64,000 nt of DNA, from positions 1 to 64,000 of the forward strand of contig NZ_VTKZ01000004.1 of the NCBI RefSeq assembly GCF_020514115.1. The letters are read 5' to 3'. The notes beneath the pieces are model-generated. The model did not search any database and was not told the origin of the DNA. It saw only the letters and a program-made list of their open reading frames with translations. This DNA comes from Synechococcus sp. MU1642. Lineage in GTDB: Bacteria > Cyanobacteriota > Cyanobacteriia > PCC-6307 > Cyanobiaceae. Below, piece by piece: positions 26,902 to 36,869 of this stretch. Position 1 is the stretch's first letter; each line of letters begins with the position of its first letter. A program made the translations under genes and the position numbers.

Positions 26902-27773
26902 TGCATCTGCCCGAGGCCAACTTGCCCGTGACCCGCAGCCTCTCCACTCGCATGGCCCGCTGGGGCCTGGTGATCGTGGGGATCTACCTGCTGGTTGCTT
27001 TGATCACGCCTTTGTTGGTGAGTGCTGGCATCCTTTCGGATGCCAATGCTGGCTTGAAAAACCCGATCTACTCCGGTCCCAGCTGGAACCATTGGTGTGG
27101 CACCGACCGGCTCGGCCGGGATGTGTGTGTGCGCACCATGGCCGGAAGTGGAGTGGCGCTTCAGGTGGTCCTGTTGGCGGTGGGTTTGGCCCTGTTGGTG
27201 GGTGTGCCACTGGGCATGGTGAGTGGTTATTTCGGCGGCGCTGTCGATCGCCTGATGGTGCTGCTGATGGACACGCTTTACACCCTGCCGGTGCTGTTGC
27301 TCTCGGTGGTGTTGGCTTTTCTGTTGGGCAAGGGCATTCCCAATGCCGCCGCAGCCCTTTGCGTGGTGTATGTGCCGCAGTATTTCCGCGTGGTGCGCAA
27401 CCAAACCGCTCAGGTGAAGAGCGAGCTGTTCGTGGAAGCCGCCCAGAGTCTGGGGGCGGGCCCGCTCTGGATCCTGCGGCGCTACTTGTTCCGCAATGTG
27501 ATCACCTCAGTGCCGGTGCTGCTCACCCTTAATGCCGCAGATGCGGTGTTAGTGCTGGGGGGACTGGGATTTCTCGGCCTGGGCCTGCCGGAGACTGTGC
27601 CCGAATGGGGTGGTGATCTCAACCTGGCGCTGGCCGCAGTGCCCACTGGGGTGTGGTGGACGGCGCTCTTCCCTGGCCTGGCGATGTTTGTTTTGGTGCT
27701 AGGGCTGTCCTTCCTTGGGGAAGGCATCGAGGCCTGGGTGAGCGGCACAGAAACCCGGCCCGCGTCAGACTGA
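26901..27773 (+). CDS. Peptide/nickel-type ABC transporter permease (DppC/OppC-like)
   Basis: Inner-membrane permease of 290 residues. It has the N-terminal signal-anchor helix of the OppC group, GTDRLGRDV near residue 70 (a hallmark of this family), and the EAA-loop sequence VEAAQSLGAGPLWILRRYLFRNV that docks the ATPase. Partner genes (binding protein, DppB-type permease, ATPases) are not adjacent. Peptide transport is the default guess; nickel or other solutes are possible. Confidence 0.9.
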   Translation: MHLPEANLPVTRSLSTRMARWGLVIVGIYLLVALITPLLVSAGILSDANAGLKNPIYSGPSWNHWCGTDRLGRDVCVRTMAGSGVALQVVLLAVGLALLVGVPLGMVSGYFGGAVDRLMVLLMDTLYTLPVLLLSVVLAFLLGKGIPNAAAALCVVYVPQYFRVVRNQTAQVKSELFVEAAQSLGAGPLWILRRYLFRNVITSVPVLLTLNAADAVLVLGGLGFLGLGLPETVPEWGGDLNLALAAVPTGVWWTALFPGLAMFVLVLGLSFLGEGIEAWVSGTETRPASD

Positions 27774-27792
27774 ACCCATCGGCTCGGGTTTG

Positions 27793-28008
27793 ATGGCCTG
27801 GTGGATCAGCTTGATTTTACTGAGCATGGCCGTGTTGCTCTGGAAAAAGAGTTGCGACAGCTCCGATGACGTGATCGCTTTGCTCGAGCGGATCTTGGCC
27901 ACCACCTTGGTTCTGGTGGTGGTGCTGGTCAGTCGCAATCTGCTGCTGGAGACGGCGGTGTTGATCGCCGCGGTTCAGTTGCCTGGGGTGCCGCGGCGAC
28001 AGCGCTGA
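27793..28008 (+). CDS. Small membrane protein of unknown function
   Basis: Seventy-one residues with two hydrophobic helices (WISLILLSMAVLLW and a TTLVLVVVLV segment) separated by an acidic, serine-rich loop, and a basic tail. The arrangement loosely resembles MrpF-type antiporter subunits, but the match is too weak to name. It follows the permease by 19 bp on the same strand, so co-transcription is likely. Confidence 0.6.
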   Translation: MAWWISLILLSMAVLLWKKSCDSSDDVIALLERILATTLVLVVVLVSRNLLLETAVLIAAVQLPGVPRRQR

Positions 28009-28010
28009 TC

Positions 28011-28184
28011 TCAGGCTGGTTTCGGTTCCTTCACCTCACGGATCGAAATCCGGCAGGAGCTGGGGAATATGGCGTGGGCCGCTTCCACGGCATGGCTTAG
28101 ATCGTCGGACTGGAGCATTTCTTCGCCCCACTCATTCCCGCAGTGATAAGTGACCGCGTACTGGTGCAGCTGTTTGTTGTCCAT
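28011..28184 (-). CDS. Small conserved-looking hypothetical protein
   Basis: Soluble 57-residue protein (MDNKQLHQYAVTYHCGNEWG onward) with a compact alpha/beta pattern and two Cys residues. No known domain is recognised. It is convergent with the preceding small membrane protein gene. Size, composition and start context are like the many short genes of picocyanobacteria. Confidence 0.55.
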   Translation of the reverse strand: MDNKQLHQYAVTYHCGNEWGEEMLQSDDLSHAVEAAHAIFPSSCRISIREVKEPKPA

Positions 28185-28247
28185 TGCTGACAATCCGCTT
28201 CTTTGGTTATGGCCCAGGGTTCGTCGAGATACAAGTCTTCCGTCGGA

Positions 28248-28937
28248 TCAGCAGCGCAGCTTCACAGTTCGCGGTAACTCCTCCATCAGCTCTCCCTCCT
28301 CACTTAAGGCGGGGTAAGGCCGTTGCTGCTCCCGGCACCAGTGGGCCACCTCGGGGTAGGACCACTCAAAAAGCAACTGCTGGTATTGCTCTGGCTTCAG
28401 GCCTTCTCCCTGGGTTGGGGCTAGACCGGCCACCTGGCGTTGGCGCAGCGCCTCAAACAACAGGGTTGCGGTGGCGACCGACACGTTCAGGGACTGCACC
28501 ATGCCGCGCATGGGGATGAACAGCGCTTCATCCATCAGATCCCGGGCCTGATCGGTCAGCCCCCATTTCTCGGCCCCGAGCACGAAGGCGGTGGGTCCGG
28601 TGAAGTCGCATTCCCGGTAGTCCTTGGCATTCACTCCGAGATGGGTTCCGTAGAGGCGGAACCCTTTTGCTTTGAGCTGGCGGATGGCTGTTTCTGTATC
28701 GGGATGGTCATGCAGGGGCACCCATTTCTGGCTGCCCTGGGCCGTGCTGTTGAAGGTGCGTGGCCGCCCGTCGAAACTCACCGCGTGGGCTTCCAGCGCC
28801 CCGACGGCATCGCAGCTGCGCAGGATGGCGGAGAGGTTGTGGGGTTTCTCCACGTGTTCGAGCAGCACCGTCAGATCCGCCATGCGGTGGTTCAGCACGG
28901 ATTTCAGCCGCTCAAACCGTCGCGGCAGCAGGGGCAT
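28248..28937 (-). CDS. trmH: tRNA (guanosine-18-2'-O)-methyltransferase
   Basis: SpoU/TrmH-family SPOUT methyltransferase, 229 residues. Motif 1 is seen in HNLSAILRSCDAVG, motif 2 in FVLGAEKWGLTDQ and motif 3 in IPMRGMVQSLNVSVATATLLFE, which form the knotted SAM site. The C-terminal extension matches TrmH (Gm18) rather than RlmB. Divergent from the alkyltransferase-like gene. Confidence 0.93.
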   Translation of the reverse strand: MPLLPRRFERLKSVLNHRMADLTVLLEHVEKPHNLSAILRSCDAVGALEAHAVSFDGRPRTFNSTAQGSQKWVPLHDHPDTETAIRQLKAKGFRLYGTHLGVNAKDYRECDFTGPTAFVLGAEKWGLTDQARDLMDEALFIPMRGMVQSLNVSVATATLLFEALRQRQVAGLAPTQGEGLKPEQYQQLLFEWSYPEVAHWCREQQRPYPALSEEGELMEELPRTVKLRC

Positions 28938-29105
28938 GGGAGATCAATCGAGTGAGAGCAACAAATTGGGGGTCTTCCATGCTTAGGGGACTGGAACGAC
29001 AATCAAGCAGTCAGCGCTTCTGTCGCCATCCAGATCCCGCCCAAGAATCCCTCCGTTGAACCGTACGTCTCCGGCGGCACGTTTGATCAGCGTGTCTGGA
29101 GTGAG

Positions 29106-29402
29106 GTGGAACGCATCCCCCACGGTCGGTTGGCGACCTACGGCCAGATCGCTGAGTTGATCGGTGTCTTTGGTTGTGCGCGTCAGGTGGGTTGGGCGTT
29201 GCGGCGTCTCAAACTCCCCTCCACCGTTCCCTGGCATCGCGTGGTGAACGCTCAGGGCCGGATTTCGATGAGCCTCAGTCGTGAGGGCAGTGACTGGATC
29301 CAGCGGGATCTTCTGCTGGCAGAGGGCATTCCGGTGGATGCGGAAGGACGCCTGCCGCTGCGTCAGTTCCTCTGGCACCCGTACGCCCATGCTAGGGATT
29401 GA
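29106..29402 (+). CDS. Alkyltransferase-like protein (ATL), Cys replaced by Trp
   Basis: MGMT-fold DNA-binding protein. The canonical methyl-acceptor motif PCHRV reads PWHRV here (VPWHRVVNAQG), which defines alkyltransferase-like proteins; these bind O6-alkylguanine and hand it to nucleotide excision repair instead of removing the alkyl group. The only standard start codon is the GTG at 29106, but homologous sequence continues upstream in frame (GGTFDQRVWSEVERIPHGR), so the real start may be a rare codon, for example an ATC at 29028 or 29034. The gene ends 3 bp before rsmB. Confidence 0.85.
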   Translation: MERIPHGRLATYGQIAELIGVFGCARQVGWALRRLKLPSTVPWHRVVNAQGRISMSLSREGSDWIQRDLLLAEGIPVDAEGRLPLRQFLWHPYAHARD

Positions 29403-29405
29403 TGC

Positions 29406-30743
29406 GTGGTGCACTTGTCTGACTCGGCTCCGATTGGGCTGCTACCGCGACGGCTCGCCTGGGATGTGTTGCAGGCGGTTGCGGCTGGGGCCTACGCCGA
29501 TGTGGCACTGGAGCGGGTGCTGCGGGAGCGTGAGCTCAAGCCTTCCGATCGAGGGTTGGTGACCGAGCTGGCCTATGGCGCCATCCGCCAACGGCGCACT
29601 CTTGATGCCTGGCTGGATCGGTTGGGCAAGGTGCCGGCCGCGAAGCAACCGCCCATGCTGCGCTGGCTGTTACATGTGGGTCTCTATCAACTGCTGTTGA
29701 TGGAGCGGATTCCAGATTCAGCAGCGGTGAACACCGCTGTGGAGTTGGCCAAAGCCAGCAAGGGCTTGGCCCGGTTGGCCCCTGTGGTGAATGGTGTTCT
29801 GCGGGCGGCGCTGAGGGTGCGGGATGCCGGCGAAACCCTGCAACTGCCCAACGATCTGGCGGCCCAGCTGGCTCAGGCCCATTCCTTGCCGGATTGGTTC
29901 ACCCAGTTGTTGATCGAGTGGCGCGGGGCAGAGGGGGCCGCGGCGGTGGCAAGCGCCTGCAACCGGGTTCCGGACCTGGATTTGCGAGTGAATCGGTTGC
30001 GATCGAGCCCTTCGCAGGTGCAGCAGGATCTGGCCGCGGCTGGCATCAACAGTGAGCCCATCGTTAATTGTCCCGCTGGCCTGCGCATCTCAGGCCACAG
30101 CGGTGACCTGCGCCAATGGCCCGGCTACACCGAGGGCCATTGGTGTGTGCAGGATTGTTCGGCGCAATGGATTGCACCACTGCTCGATCCCAAGCCAGGA
30201 GATCGCATCCTGGATGCCTGCTCGGCTCCGGGGGGGAAAGCGACCCATTTGGCGGAGTTGGTGGGGGATCAGGCCGAGATCTGGGCTGTGGACCGTTCAG
30301 CCGGACGGCTCAAGCGCGTTGCGACGAATGCTGCCCGGCTGGGCCTCTCCTCCATCAATGCCCTGGCAGCGGATGCCGCCAATCTCTTGGAGCAGCGCCC
30401 TCAATGGGGTGAATCCTTCCAGCGGATTTTGATTGATGCCCCCTGTTCAGGGCTTGGAACCCTTGCCCGTCACCCCGATGCCCGTTGGCGGGTGACACCC
30501 GAATCCATCCGTGGCCTTCTGCCCCAACAACAGGCCCTTCTGGACGGGCTTCTGCCGTTGTTGGCTCCTGGAGGTTCGTTGGTCTATGCCACCTGCACCA
30601 TTCATCCCGATGAGAATCAAGCACAGATCCAGGCTCTGTTGAAGCGTCACCCAACGCTTCGACTGGAGCATGAAAACCAGCTCTGGCCTGACCAAGCCAG
30701 CGGGGGAGATGGGTTCTATTCAGCTGTGCTGCAGCGGGCCTAG
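29406..30743 (+). CDS. rsmB: 16S rRNA (cytosine-967-C5)-methyltransferase
   Basis: RsmB/Sun-type RNA m5C methyltransferase, 445 residues. An N-terminal NusB-like helical domain (about 10-140) precedes a SAM-dependent domain with DACSAPGGKATHLAEL (motif I), DAPCSGLGTLARHPD (motif IV) and the catalytic-Cys motif ATCTIHPDEN (motif VI). GTG start. Confidence 0.95.
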   Translation: MVHLSDSAPIGLLPRRLAWDVLQAVAAGAYADVALERVLRERELKPSDRGLVTELAYGAIRQRRTLDAWLDRLGKVPAAKQPPMLRWLLHVGLYQLLLMERIPDSAAVNTAVELAKASKGLARLAPVVNGVLRAALRVRDAGETLQLPNDLAAQLAQAHSLPDWFTQLLIEWRGAEGAAAVASACNRVPDLDLRVNRLRSSPSQVQQDLAAAGINSEPIVNCPAGLRISGHSGDLRQWPGYTEGHWCVQDCSAQWIAPLLDPKPGDRILDACSAPGGKATHLAELVGDQAEIWAVDRSAGRLKRVATNAARLGLSSINALAADAANLLEQRPQWGESFQRILIDAPCSGLGTLARHPDARWRVTPESIRGLLPQQQALLDGLLPLLAPGGSLVYATCTIHPDENQAQIQALLKRHPTLRLEHENQLWPDQASGGDGFYSAVLQRA

Positions 30744-30752
30744 GGCCTTGGC

Positions 30753-32798
30753 TCAATCCCGGGCCCAGCGTCGTCCTGGGCGAATGTTGCGGTCTGGATT
30801 GCTGTTTCTCCAGAGGTAAGGCTTCTGGCGAGCAGGAGCTGCAACGGGCGTGGGTCTGGGTTGGTCCGTTCCCACCGTAGGTTGAGCTGCATCAGGCTCG
30901 CCTTTGCCTTTCTCCTTCTGCTCTGGTTTGGTTTTCGGTGGCTTGGCGATCGTTTTCGGATCGACAGCCAAACGCACTTTTCGCTTCGTCTTGGGTTTGT
31001 CGGGGAAGGCGCGGCCGGGGATCTCGTCCTTGATTTGAAGCATGAATTGCTTCCAAGTCCATGCGGCCTCGCCGCTGGTGCTCTTGGTGGAGCGGTCGTC
31101 GTCATATCCGAACCAGACGCCCGTTGTGAGCTGAGGAATCGAGCCGATGAACCAGAGGTCACGAGTGTTCTCAGACGTTCCCGTTTTGCCGGCCACCTGT
31201 CGATCGTCGAGTTTGGCGGCGATACCGGTGCCGCCGGTCACCACCCGTTGCAGCATCCAGTTCATGGTGTCCGCCACGTCACTATCAACCGCCCGTTTGC
31301 CTGGGCTTCCGCTCAGTCGCCGACTCCAAAGCAATTCATTTTTGGGTCCGCGAATTTCCTCAAAGGGGCTGGGTGTGAAGTACAGGCCGCGATTGGCCAT
31401 GCCGGCATAGGCGGCGGTCATGTCGAGGATGGTTTGCTCGTAGGCCCCAATGGCCATGGGGTAGTACTTGCCGAGAGGCCGCTCGGTGCCGATGTTGAAG
31501 TTGTTGGCAATATCAATGACGGCATCAAATCCAACGATGTCTTGCAGTTGAACCGCCACCGTGTTGAGTGAGTTCTTCAGAGCATCGGCAAGGGAGATGT
31601 TGCCGTAGTACTTGTTGCCAAAGTTTTTGGGGCAGTACCCGTTCCAGCAACGCTGGGCATCAAACACTTTGGTTTCGGGCTTCATGCCCCGATCAATGGC
31701 CGCTGCGTAGGGAAACAGCTTGAAAGTGGAGCCCGGAGAGCGCAGCGCCAGGATGGTGCGGTTGAACTGGCTCTTGGAGAAATCCTTGCCGCCCACCATC
31801 ACCCGCACCAGTCCGTTGCTGGGATCAATCGAAACCATCGCGCCTTCTGTGTCGAAGGGGGCATTGGCTCGAATTACCTGCTGAGCTTTCTTTTGCCAGT
31901 CAAGATTCAGGCTGGTGCGCACCTTGACCCCGCCCACTTCCAGTTGTTCGGGCGTCAAGAACTTGGGCAGCTCCTGCGCAATCCAGGTGGTGAAGTAAGG
32001 CGCTGAACTGTTGAAGTACTTGGGTGTTGCTGGCTTCAGTCCAAGGGGGCTGTTGCGACCAAGATCGGCCTCGCTGGTGGAGATGAAGCCGGCCTGGGCC
32101 ATGCGATCCAGAACAATCGAACGCCGTTCCTTGGCCAGATCTGGGTTCACCAGGGCTGAATAAATCGATGGCGCAGGCGGCAGCCCAGCGATCATGGCTG
32201 CCTCAGGAACCGTGAGCTGTTCCGGGGTTTTGGAGAAGTAGATCCAGGCCGCATCGGCTACGCCATAGGCCCCGGACCCCAGATAGACGTAGTTGAGGTA
32301 CTGCTCGAGAATCTGTTGTTTGCTCAGCTGGCGCTCCAGCTTCATGGCCAGAGCCGCTTCCTTGAGTTTGCGGGTGATTGTGCGGTCTTGGCTCAAAAAG
32401 ACAGTTCGAGCCAGCTGCTGGGTGATGGTGCTCGCCCCTTCCCGAACAGAACCCTGGCGGACGTTGGTGACGATGGCCCTGGCTATGCCCCAGCCATCCA
32501 CACCGTCGTGCTGATAGAAGCGCCGGTCTTCTGCAGCGATGAAAGCTTCAGCCACCGTTGGCGGCATCGCACCGGGCTTCACCTTCTCTCGCGTTGCTGG
32601 CCCCAGCTTCTGGATCACCTTGCCATTGGTGGAGAGCAGTGTGATCGTTCCCGGCCGGTTGAAGCTGGCAATCCCTCGGGCATCCGGAAGCGTGGCGTCC
32701 ACAAGCTCTGTCAGAGCGCGCATGCCCAAGGCAGCTCCCACACCCACCGCAGCTGCTGTGCCAGCGATCAATGCCCAGTGCAGGCGGGAACGCTTCAC
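30753..32798 (-). CDS. Class A penicillin-binding protein (transglycosylase/transpeptidase)
   Basis: Bifunctional peptidoglycan synthase of 681 residues anchored by one N-terminal helix. The glycosyltransferase (GT51) domain shows EDRRFYQHDGVD and GASTITQQLART. The transpeptidase domain has SxxK in SPGSTFK, and KTGT in AGKTGTSENTRD. The C-terminus is a Pro/Lys-rich disordered tail ending in RRWARD. It overlaps the upstream chlG gene by four bases, an unusual pairing of wall and chlorophyll genes. Confidence 0.95.
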   Translation of the reverse strand: MKRSRLHWALIAGTAAAVGVGAALGMRALTELVDATLPDARGIASFNRPGTITLLSTNGKVIQKLGPATREKVKPGAMPPTVAEAFIAAEDRRFYQHDGVDGWGIARAIVTNVRQGSVREGASTITQQLARTVFLSQDRTITRKLKEAALAMKLERQLSKQQILEQYLNYVYLGSGAYGVADAAWIYFSKTPEQLTVPEAAMIAGLPPAPSIYSALVNPDLAKERRSIVLDRMAQAGFISTSEADLGRNSPLGLKPATPKYFNSSAPYFTTWIAQELPKFLTPEQLEVGGVKVRTSLNLDWQKKAQQVIRANAPFDTEGAMVSIDPSNGLVRVMVGGKDFSKSQFNRTILALRSPGSTFKLFPYAAAIDRGMKPETKVFDAQRCWNGYCPKNFGNKYYGNISLADALKNSLNTVAVQLQDIVGFDAVIDIANNFNIGTERPLGKYYPMAIGAYEQTILDMTAAYAGMANRGLYFTPSPFEEIRGPKNELLWSRRLSGSPGKRAVDSDVADTMNWMLQRVVTGGTGIAAKLDDRQVAGKTGTSENTRDLWFIGSIPQLTTGVWFGYDDDRSTKSTSGEAAWTWKQFMLQIKDEIPGRAFPDKPKTKRKVRLAVDPKTIAKPPKTKPEQKEKGKGEPDAAQPTVGTDQPRPTPVAAPARQKPYLWRNSNPDRNIRPGRRWARD

Positions 32799-33748
32799 AT
32801 CACCTGGGTTAAGGGGCTGTGGCCCACGGCCAGAGCGGTCACCAGCATGCCGAGAACAAGGAAGGGCTGTGCACTGGCCTGATATTTGACGTCAAAGGCC
32901 ACGGGGTCTCTCAATAACCAGATGTCCTGGAAGGTGATCTGAGGAACAATCAACAGAACCAGCAGAACCGCTGCGAAATGCTGGCCGATCCCGATCAAGA
33001 CGGCAACCATCGCCAATTGAAAAACATCAATCATTCCGGCGCTGATCCAGCTGGCCCGCTCGATGCCGAACACCACCGGCAAAGACTGAAGTCCGAGTTC
33101 ACGGTCGCCTTCAACGCTTTTGAAGTCGTTAACAACAGCAATCCCGAGTCCCGCAAGGCTGTAGGCCAGGGTGAGCAGTGCTGTGCCCCAGGTGAGCTGG
33201 CTAAATAGGGCCTGGCCGGCCCACCAGGGCAGGGCGATGTAGCTCGCACCGAGGGCATAGTTGCCCAGCCAACCGTTCTGCTTGAGCTTCAGCGGCGGTG
33301 CTGAGTAGATGTAGCTCACAAAGGAGCCACCCAACGCCAGCCAAAAGACCACAGGAGTGGTGTGGCCCGCCCATCGGTCGAGTCCGTAGGACACTCCTAA
33401 ACCGGCGAGCAGCAGCACCCAGATCTGCAGCTTGACCTGGCCCAAGGGAATCGCTCCTGACGGGATCGGCCGGTAAGGTTCGTTGATAGCGTCGATCTCG
33501 CGGTCGTAGTAGTCGTTGATGGTCTGGGTGAAACCCGCCAGCAAGGGGCCGCTCATCAACATGCAGGCAAAGGCTGCGAGCACGTGGTCAATACGCCACT
33601 CGTAGTTACCGCTGGCTGCTGCTCCACAGATCACCCCCCAGATCAAGGGGATCCACGTCACCGGTTTCATCAGCTGCAGCCGCAGCTTCCAGATGTTGGT
33701 GGTGCCCGAGGCACCTTTCATCCCAAGCAGCTGACGCGCGTCGCTCAC
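32795..33748 (-). CDS. chlG: Chlorophyll synthase
   Basis: UbiA-family prenyltransferase that attaches phytyl or geranylgeranyl to chlorophyllide in the last step of chlorophyll synthesis; 317 residues and about nine membrane helices. The conserved Asp-rich motif INDYYDREIDAINEPYRPIP is present, with a second motif at NDFKSVEGDRELGLQSLPV. Its stop overlaps the PBP start by four bases. Confidence 0.96.
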   Translation of the reverse strand: MSDARQLLGMKGASGTTNIWKLRLQLMKPVTWIPLIWGVICGAAASGNYEWRIDHVLAAFACMLMSGPLLAGFTQTINDYYDREIDAINEPYRPIPSGAIPLGQVKLQIWVLLLAGLGVSYGLDRWAGHTTPVVFWLALGGSFVSYIYSAPPLKLKQNGWLGNYALGASYIALPWWAGQALFSQLTWGTALLTLAYSLAGLGIAVVNDFKSVEGDRELGLQSLPVVFGIERASWISAGMIDVFQLAMVAVLIGIGQHFAAVLLVLLIVPQITFQDIWLLRDPVAFDVKYQASAQPFLVLGMLVTALAVGHSPLTQVM

Positions 33749-33759
33749 AGAGACAATCC

Positions 33760-33975
33760 TCAGGCTGCGGCGATTTCGTCTTCGAAGAACCAGCTGGTTG
33801 AGCCATCGCTGAGCTCAACAACTACACCGATTCCCTTGCCGTCGACGGTACGGAAATCCTTAACCGTGCCGTTGGCATCATTCTTCAAAAGGTCAACCAT
33901 CGCCTGGGGAATGCGATCCCGTACGCGGGTCACGCGAACCTTGGAGCCGATCGAGATGGCGTCAGCCTGGGACAT
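33760..33975 (-). CDS. DUF2862 family protein
   Basis: Seventy-one-residue cyanobacterial protein with an SH3-like beta pattern ([15 protein letters not shown], then [19 protein letters not shown], then [10 protein letters not shown]), the DUF2862 arrangement. It lies 11 bp upstream of chlG on the same strand. Function unknown; small SH3-like proteins in phototrophs often bind larger complexes. Confidence 0.8.
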   Translation of the reverse strand: MSQADAISIGSKVRVTRVRDRIPQAMVDLLKNDANGTVKDFRTVDGKGIGVVVELSDGSTSWFFEDEIAAA

Positions 33976-34031
33976 GGCCTGCGAGGCTTGGAGAGTGGCG
34001 CAACCCTAACAGTCGCTTTTGCGCCGAATCG

Positions 34032-34802
34032 ATGGTTGCTCTGCGTCTGATTCCCTGCCTGGATGTCGCCCGTGGACGGGTGGTGAAAGGTGTCAATTTC
34101 GTTGGCCTGCGCGATGCCGGTGATCCAGTGGAGCTGGCTTGTCGTTACAGCCGAGCAGGGGCAGATGAACTCGTTTTCCTCGACATCGCAGCCAGCCATG
34201 AGGGGCGCGGCACCCTTGTCGACATGGTGCGTCGAACAGCTGAATCGGTCACGATTCCCTTCACGGTGGGCGGTGGCATCAGCACCGTTGAGGGAATCAC
34301 CGAGTTGTTGCGGGCCGGTGCCGACAAGGTGAGTCTCAACTCCTCGGCGGTGCGGCGGCCTGAGCTTGTGCGGGAGGGGGGCGATCAGTTCGGCTGCCAG
34401 TGCATCGTTGTGGCCATTGATGCCCGTCGGCGTGATGCCGGCGGCTGGGACGTTTATGTGAAGGGAGGCCGCGAGAACACTGGTCTCGATGTTTTGGAGT
34501 GGGCCCAGCGGGTGGCCGGCCTTGGGGCTGGAGAGATCCTGCTCACCTCGATGGATGGTGATGGCACCCAGGCGGGATACGACCTCGCCCTGACCCGGGC
34601 CGTGGCTGATGCGGTCCCAATACCGGTGATCGCCTCCGGTGGCGCGGGCTGCATGGATCACATCGCTGAGGCGTTGGACGTGGGACCCGAGGGAGGTCAC
34701 GCCTCCGCAGCCTTGCTGGCCTCGTTGCTGCACGACGGTGTTCTCACGGTGGAACAGATCAAGCAAGATCTGCTTTCCCGTGGCCTGACGATCCGTCCAT
34801 GA
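34032..34802 (+). CDS. hisF: Imidazole glycerol phosphate synthase cyclase subunit
   Basis: TIM-barrel enzyme of histidine synthesis that closes the imidazole ring with ammonia delivered by HisH. It is 256 residues with the usual [19 protein letters not shown] opening and catalytic Asp in that motif, GGGIST and the second phosphate-binding SGGAG motif. It overlaps the methyltransferase gene by four bases. Confidence 0.97.
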   Translation: MVALRLIPCLDVARGRVVKGVNFVGLRDAGDPVELACRYSRAGADELVFLDIAASHEGRGTLVDMVRRTAESVTIPFTVGGGISTVEGITELLRAGADKVSLNSSAVRRPELVREGGDQFGCQCIVVAIDARRRDAGGWDVYVKGGRENTGLDVLEWAQRVAGLGAGEILLTSMDGDGTQAGYDLALTRAVADAVPIPVIASGGAGCMDHIAEALDVGPEGGHASAALLASLLHDGVLTVEQIKQDLLSRGLTIRP

Positions 34803-35500
34803 AGCCTGGTGATCCCGTGGCGGTGGAACAGCTGTTTGACGCTGTGGCTTCCCGCTATGACCGCCTCAACGATGTGCTCAGTTTCGGGTTGCATCGCCTG
34901 TGGAAACGTCAGTTGGTGCGTGCTCTTAAGCCGGTGGCAGGCGAGCAGTGGCTGGATCTGTGCTGCGGCACTGGGGACCTGGCCTTGGAGCTGGGGCGCT
35001 GTGTCCGCCCCGCTGGTGCGGTTACCGGTCTGGATGCCGCCGCTGCTCCCCTGGAGCGGGCCCGCCAGCGTCAGCGTCAGCAGCCCTGGTTGCCGGTGAC
35101 CTTCCAGCAGGGGGATGCTCTGCAAACCGGCATGCCCAGTGCCTGCGCTGATGGGGCCGTGATGGCCTACGGACTGCGCAATCTGTCGAACCCCCTGCAG
35201 GGGCTGAAGGAACTACACCGGCTGCTGAAGCCTGGCGGGCGCGCCGGGGTGCTGGATTTCAACCGTCTGCCCCAAAGCGGAGCGGCGGCGGCCTTTCAGC
35301 GCTTCTATCTGCGTCACCTCGTGGTGCCCGCTGCCGCCTCTGTGGGGTTACGGGAGGAGTACGCCTACCTGGAGAAAAGTCTGGAGCGCTTCCCTGCGGG
35401 GCCTGAACAGGAGCGGCTGGCACGTCAGGCGGGTTTTTCTGAAGCGACCCACCGCTCGCTGGTGGCTGGACAGATGGGGGCTTTGATTCTCAGGACATGA
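34799..35500 (+). CDS. menG: Demethylphylloquinone/menaquinone-type C-methyltransferase
   Basis: UbiE/MenG-family SAM-dependent methyltransferase, 233 residues. It shows [20 protein letters not shown], motif [16 protein letters not shown], and [16 protein letters not shown] followed by [11 protein letters not shown]. In cyanobacteria the enzyme methylates demethylphylloquinone for photosystem I. Start coupled to the hisF stop by overlap (ATGA). Confidence 0.93.
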   Translation: MKPGDPVAVEQLFDAVASRYDRLNDVLSFGLHRLWKRQLVRALKPVAGEQWLDLCCGTGDLALELGRCVRPAGAVTGLDAAAAPLERARQRQRQQPWLPVTFQQGDALQTGMPSACADGAVMAYGLRNLSNPLQGLKELHRLLKPGGRAGVLDFNRLPQSGAAAAFQRFYLRHLVVPAAASVGLREEYAYLEKSLERFPAGPEQERLARQAGFSEATHRSLVAGQMGALILRT

Positions 35501-35582
35501 ATCTTTGCCTGTGTCGCTTGCGACACGCCCCGACGCTGATCTAGAGAAGTTGAAGAGAAGATGAAGTGGGGGAGGTTCCGGT

Positions 35583-35933
35583 TTGGCGTTTCCGCTGCCG
35601 AAGCTGCTGCCCCGCATCGAAGAGCTGCTTCAGGAAGTGCAGTGGCTGGATGGTCTGATCCTGATCACCGACTCGGACCGCGCCTGTTTTGTCTCCTTCT
35701 CGCAGGTGGATCCTTTGCTGCGTCGCCTGCGCCAGCGTCCAAAGGGGCCGGAGGTGGCTGAAAAGCTCTGCATGTCCTTGCTGGATTGCCATGGCAAGGG
35801 AGGTGCAAAGCCCGTGCTGATTTTTCAAGGGGATGGCAGTTTCTGGCTCGGAATGATTGGTCCCAGCGGCAACAATCCACATCGCCATCACGCCATTGCA
35901 CACTTGCACCGTTGCCTGGCCCTGGAGGGCTGA
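35583..35933 (+). CDS. Conserved hypothetical protein
   Basis: Cytoplasmic protein of 116 residues with a TTG start. It opens with a basic helix, then alternates strands (WLDGLILITDSDRACFVSF, KPVLIFQGDGSFWLGMIG) and a His-rich loop before the last helix. No named domain recognised. It lies between menG and glyQ on the same strand, with 43 bp before the glyQ start. Confidence 0.6.
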   Translation: MAFPLPKLLPRIEELLQEVQWLDGLILITDSDRACFVSFSQVDPLLRRLRQRPKGPEVAEKLCMSLLDCHGKGGAKPVLIFQGDGSFWLGMIGPSGNNPHRHHAIAHLHRCLALEG

Positions 35934-35975
35934 CCGGCTACTGGGCAGAATTGGAACACAGGTAGCCCCGGTCCA

Positions 35976-36866
35976 GTGCATTTTCAGGACATCATCAGCA
36001 CGCTCAACCGGTTCTGGGCGGACCAGGGGTGTCTGTTGCTGCAGCCCTACGACACCGAGAAGGGTGCCGGCACCATGAGCCCCCACACGGTGCTCCGGGC
36101 TATTGGGCCTGAGCCTTGGGCGGTGGCCTATCCCGAACCCTGCCGTCGCCCCACCGACGGCCGTTATGGCGATAACCCCAACCGGGCCCAGCACTACTTC
36201 CAATACCAGGTGCTGATCAAGCCATCCCCAGACGGTATCCAGGAGACCTATCTGGCGTCACTGGAGGCGCTGGGCATCAAGCCCGCTGACCACGACATTC
36301 GTTTTGTTGAAGACAACTGGGAGTCGCCGACCCTGGGCGCCTGGGGTGTGGGCTGGGAAGTGTGGCTCGACGGTATGGAGGTCACCCAGTTCACCTATTT
36401 CCAGCAATGCGGCGGCATCGATTGCAAGCCCGTTTCGATTGAGATCACCTACGGCCTCGAGCGGCTGGCGATGTACTTGCAAGACGTGGAGAGCATTTGG
36501 GATCTCAGCTGGAACAGCGAGCGCAGTTACGGCGAGATCTGGCTGCCGTTTGAAAAGGGGCAGTGCCACTTCAACTTCGAGGCCTCCAATCCCGAGCGGC
36601 TCAAGCAGTTGTTCGCCATCTATGAGGCGGAAGCTGCTGATCTGATCGAGAAGCAACTGCCGGCACCGGCCTTGGATTTCGTTTTGAAGTGCAGTCACAC
36701 CTTCAACCTGCTGGAGGCCCGTGGTGTGATTTCCGTGACGGAACGCACGGCCACCATCGGTCGGATCCGCAACCTGGCCCGCAAGGTGTCCGAGGCTTGG
36801 TTAGCGGAACGTGAGGCCCTTGGTTTCCCGCTGCTGAAGGGGGGAACTCTCGAGACAGCGGCCTAA
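35976..36866 (+). CDS. glyQ: Glycyl-tRNA synthetase alpha subunit
   Basis: Catalytic subunit of the heterotetrameric (alpha2beta2) bacterial enzyme; 296 residues, opening [18 protein letters not shown] and containing [16 protein letters not shown] and [12 protein letters not shown]. The start is a GTG. The beta subunit gene is not adjacent. Confidence 0.97.
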   Translation: MHFQDIISTLNRFWADQGCLLLQPYDTEKGAGTMSPHTVLRAIGPEPWAVAYPEPCRRPTDGRYGDNPNRAQHYFQYQVLIKPSPDGIQETYLASLEALGIKPADHDIRFVEDNWESPTLGAWGVGWEVWLDGMEVTQFTYFQQCGGIDCKPVSIEITYGLERLAMYLQDVESIWDLSWNSERSYGEIWLPFEKGQCHFNFEASNPERLKQLFAIYEAEAADLIEKQLPAPALDFVLKCSHTFNLLEARGVISVTERTATIGRIRNLARKVSEAWLAEREALGFPLLKGGTLETAA

Positions 36867-36869
36867 TGA

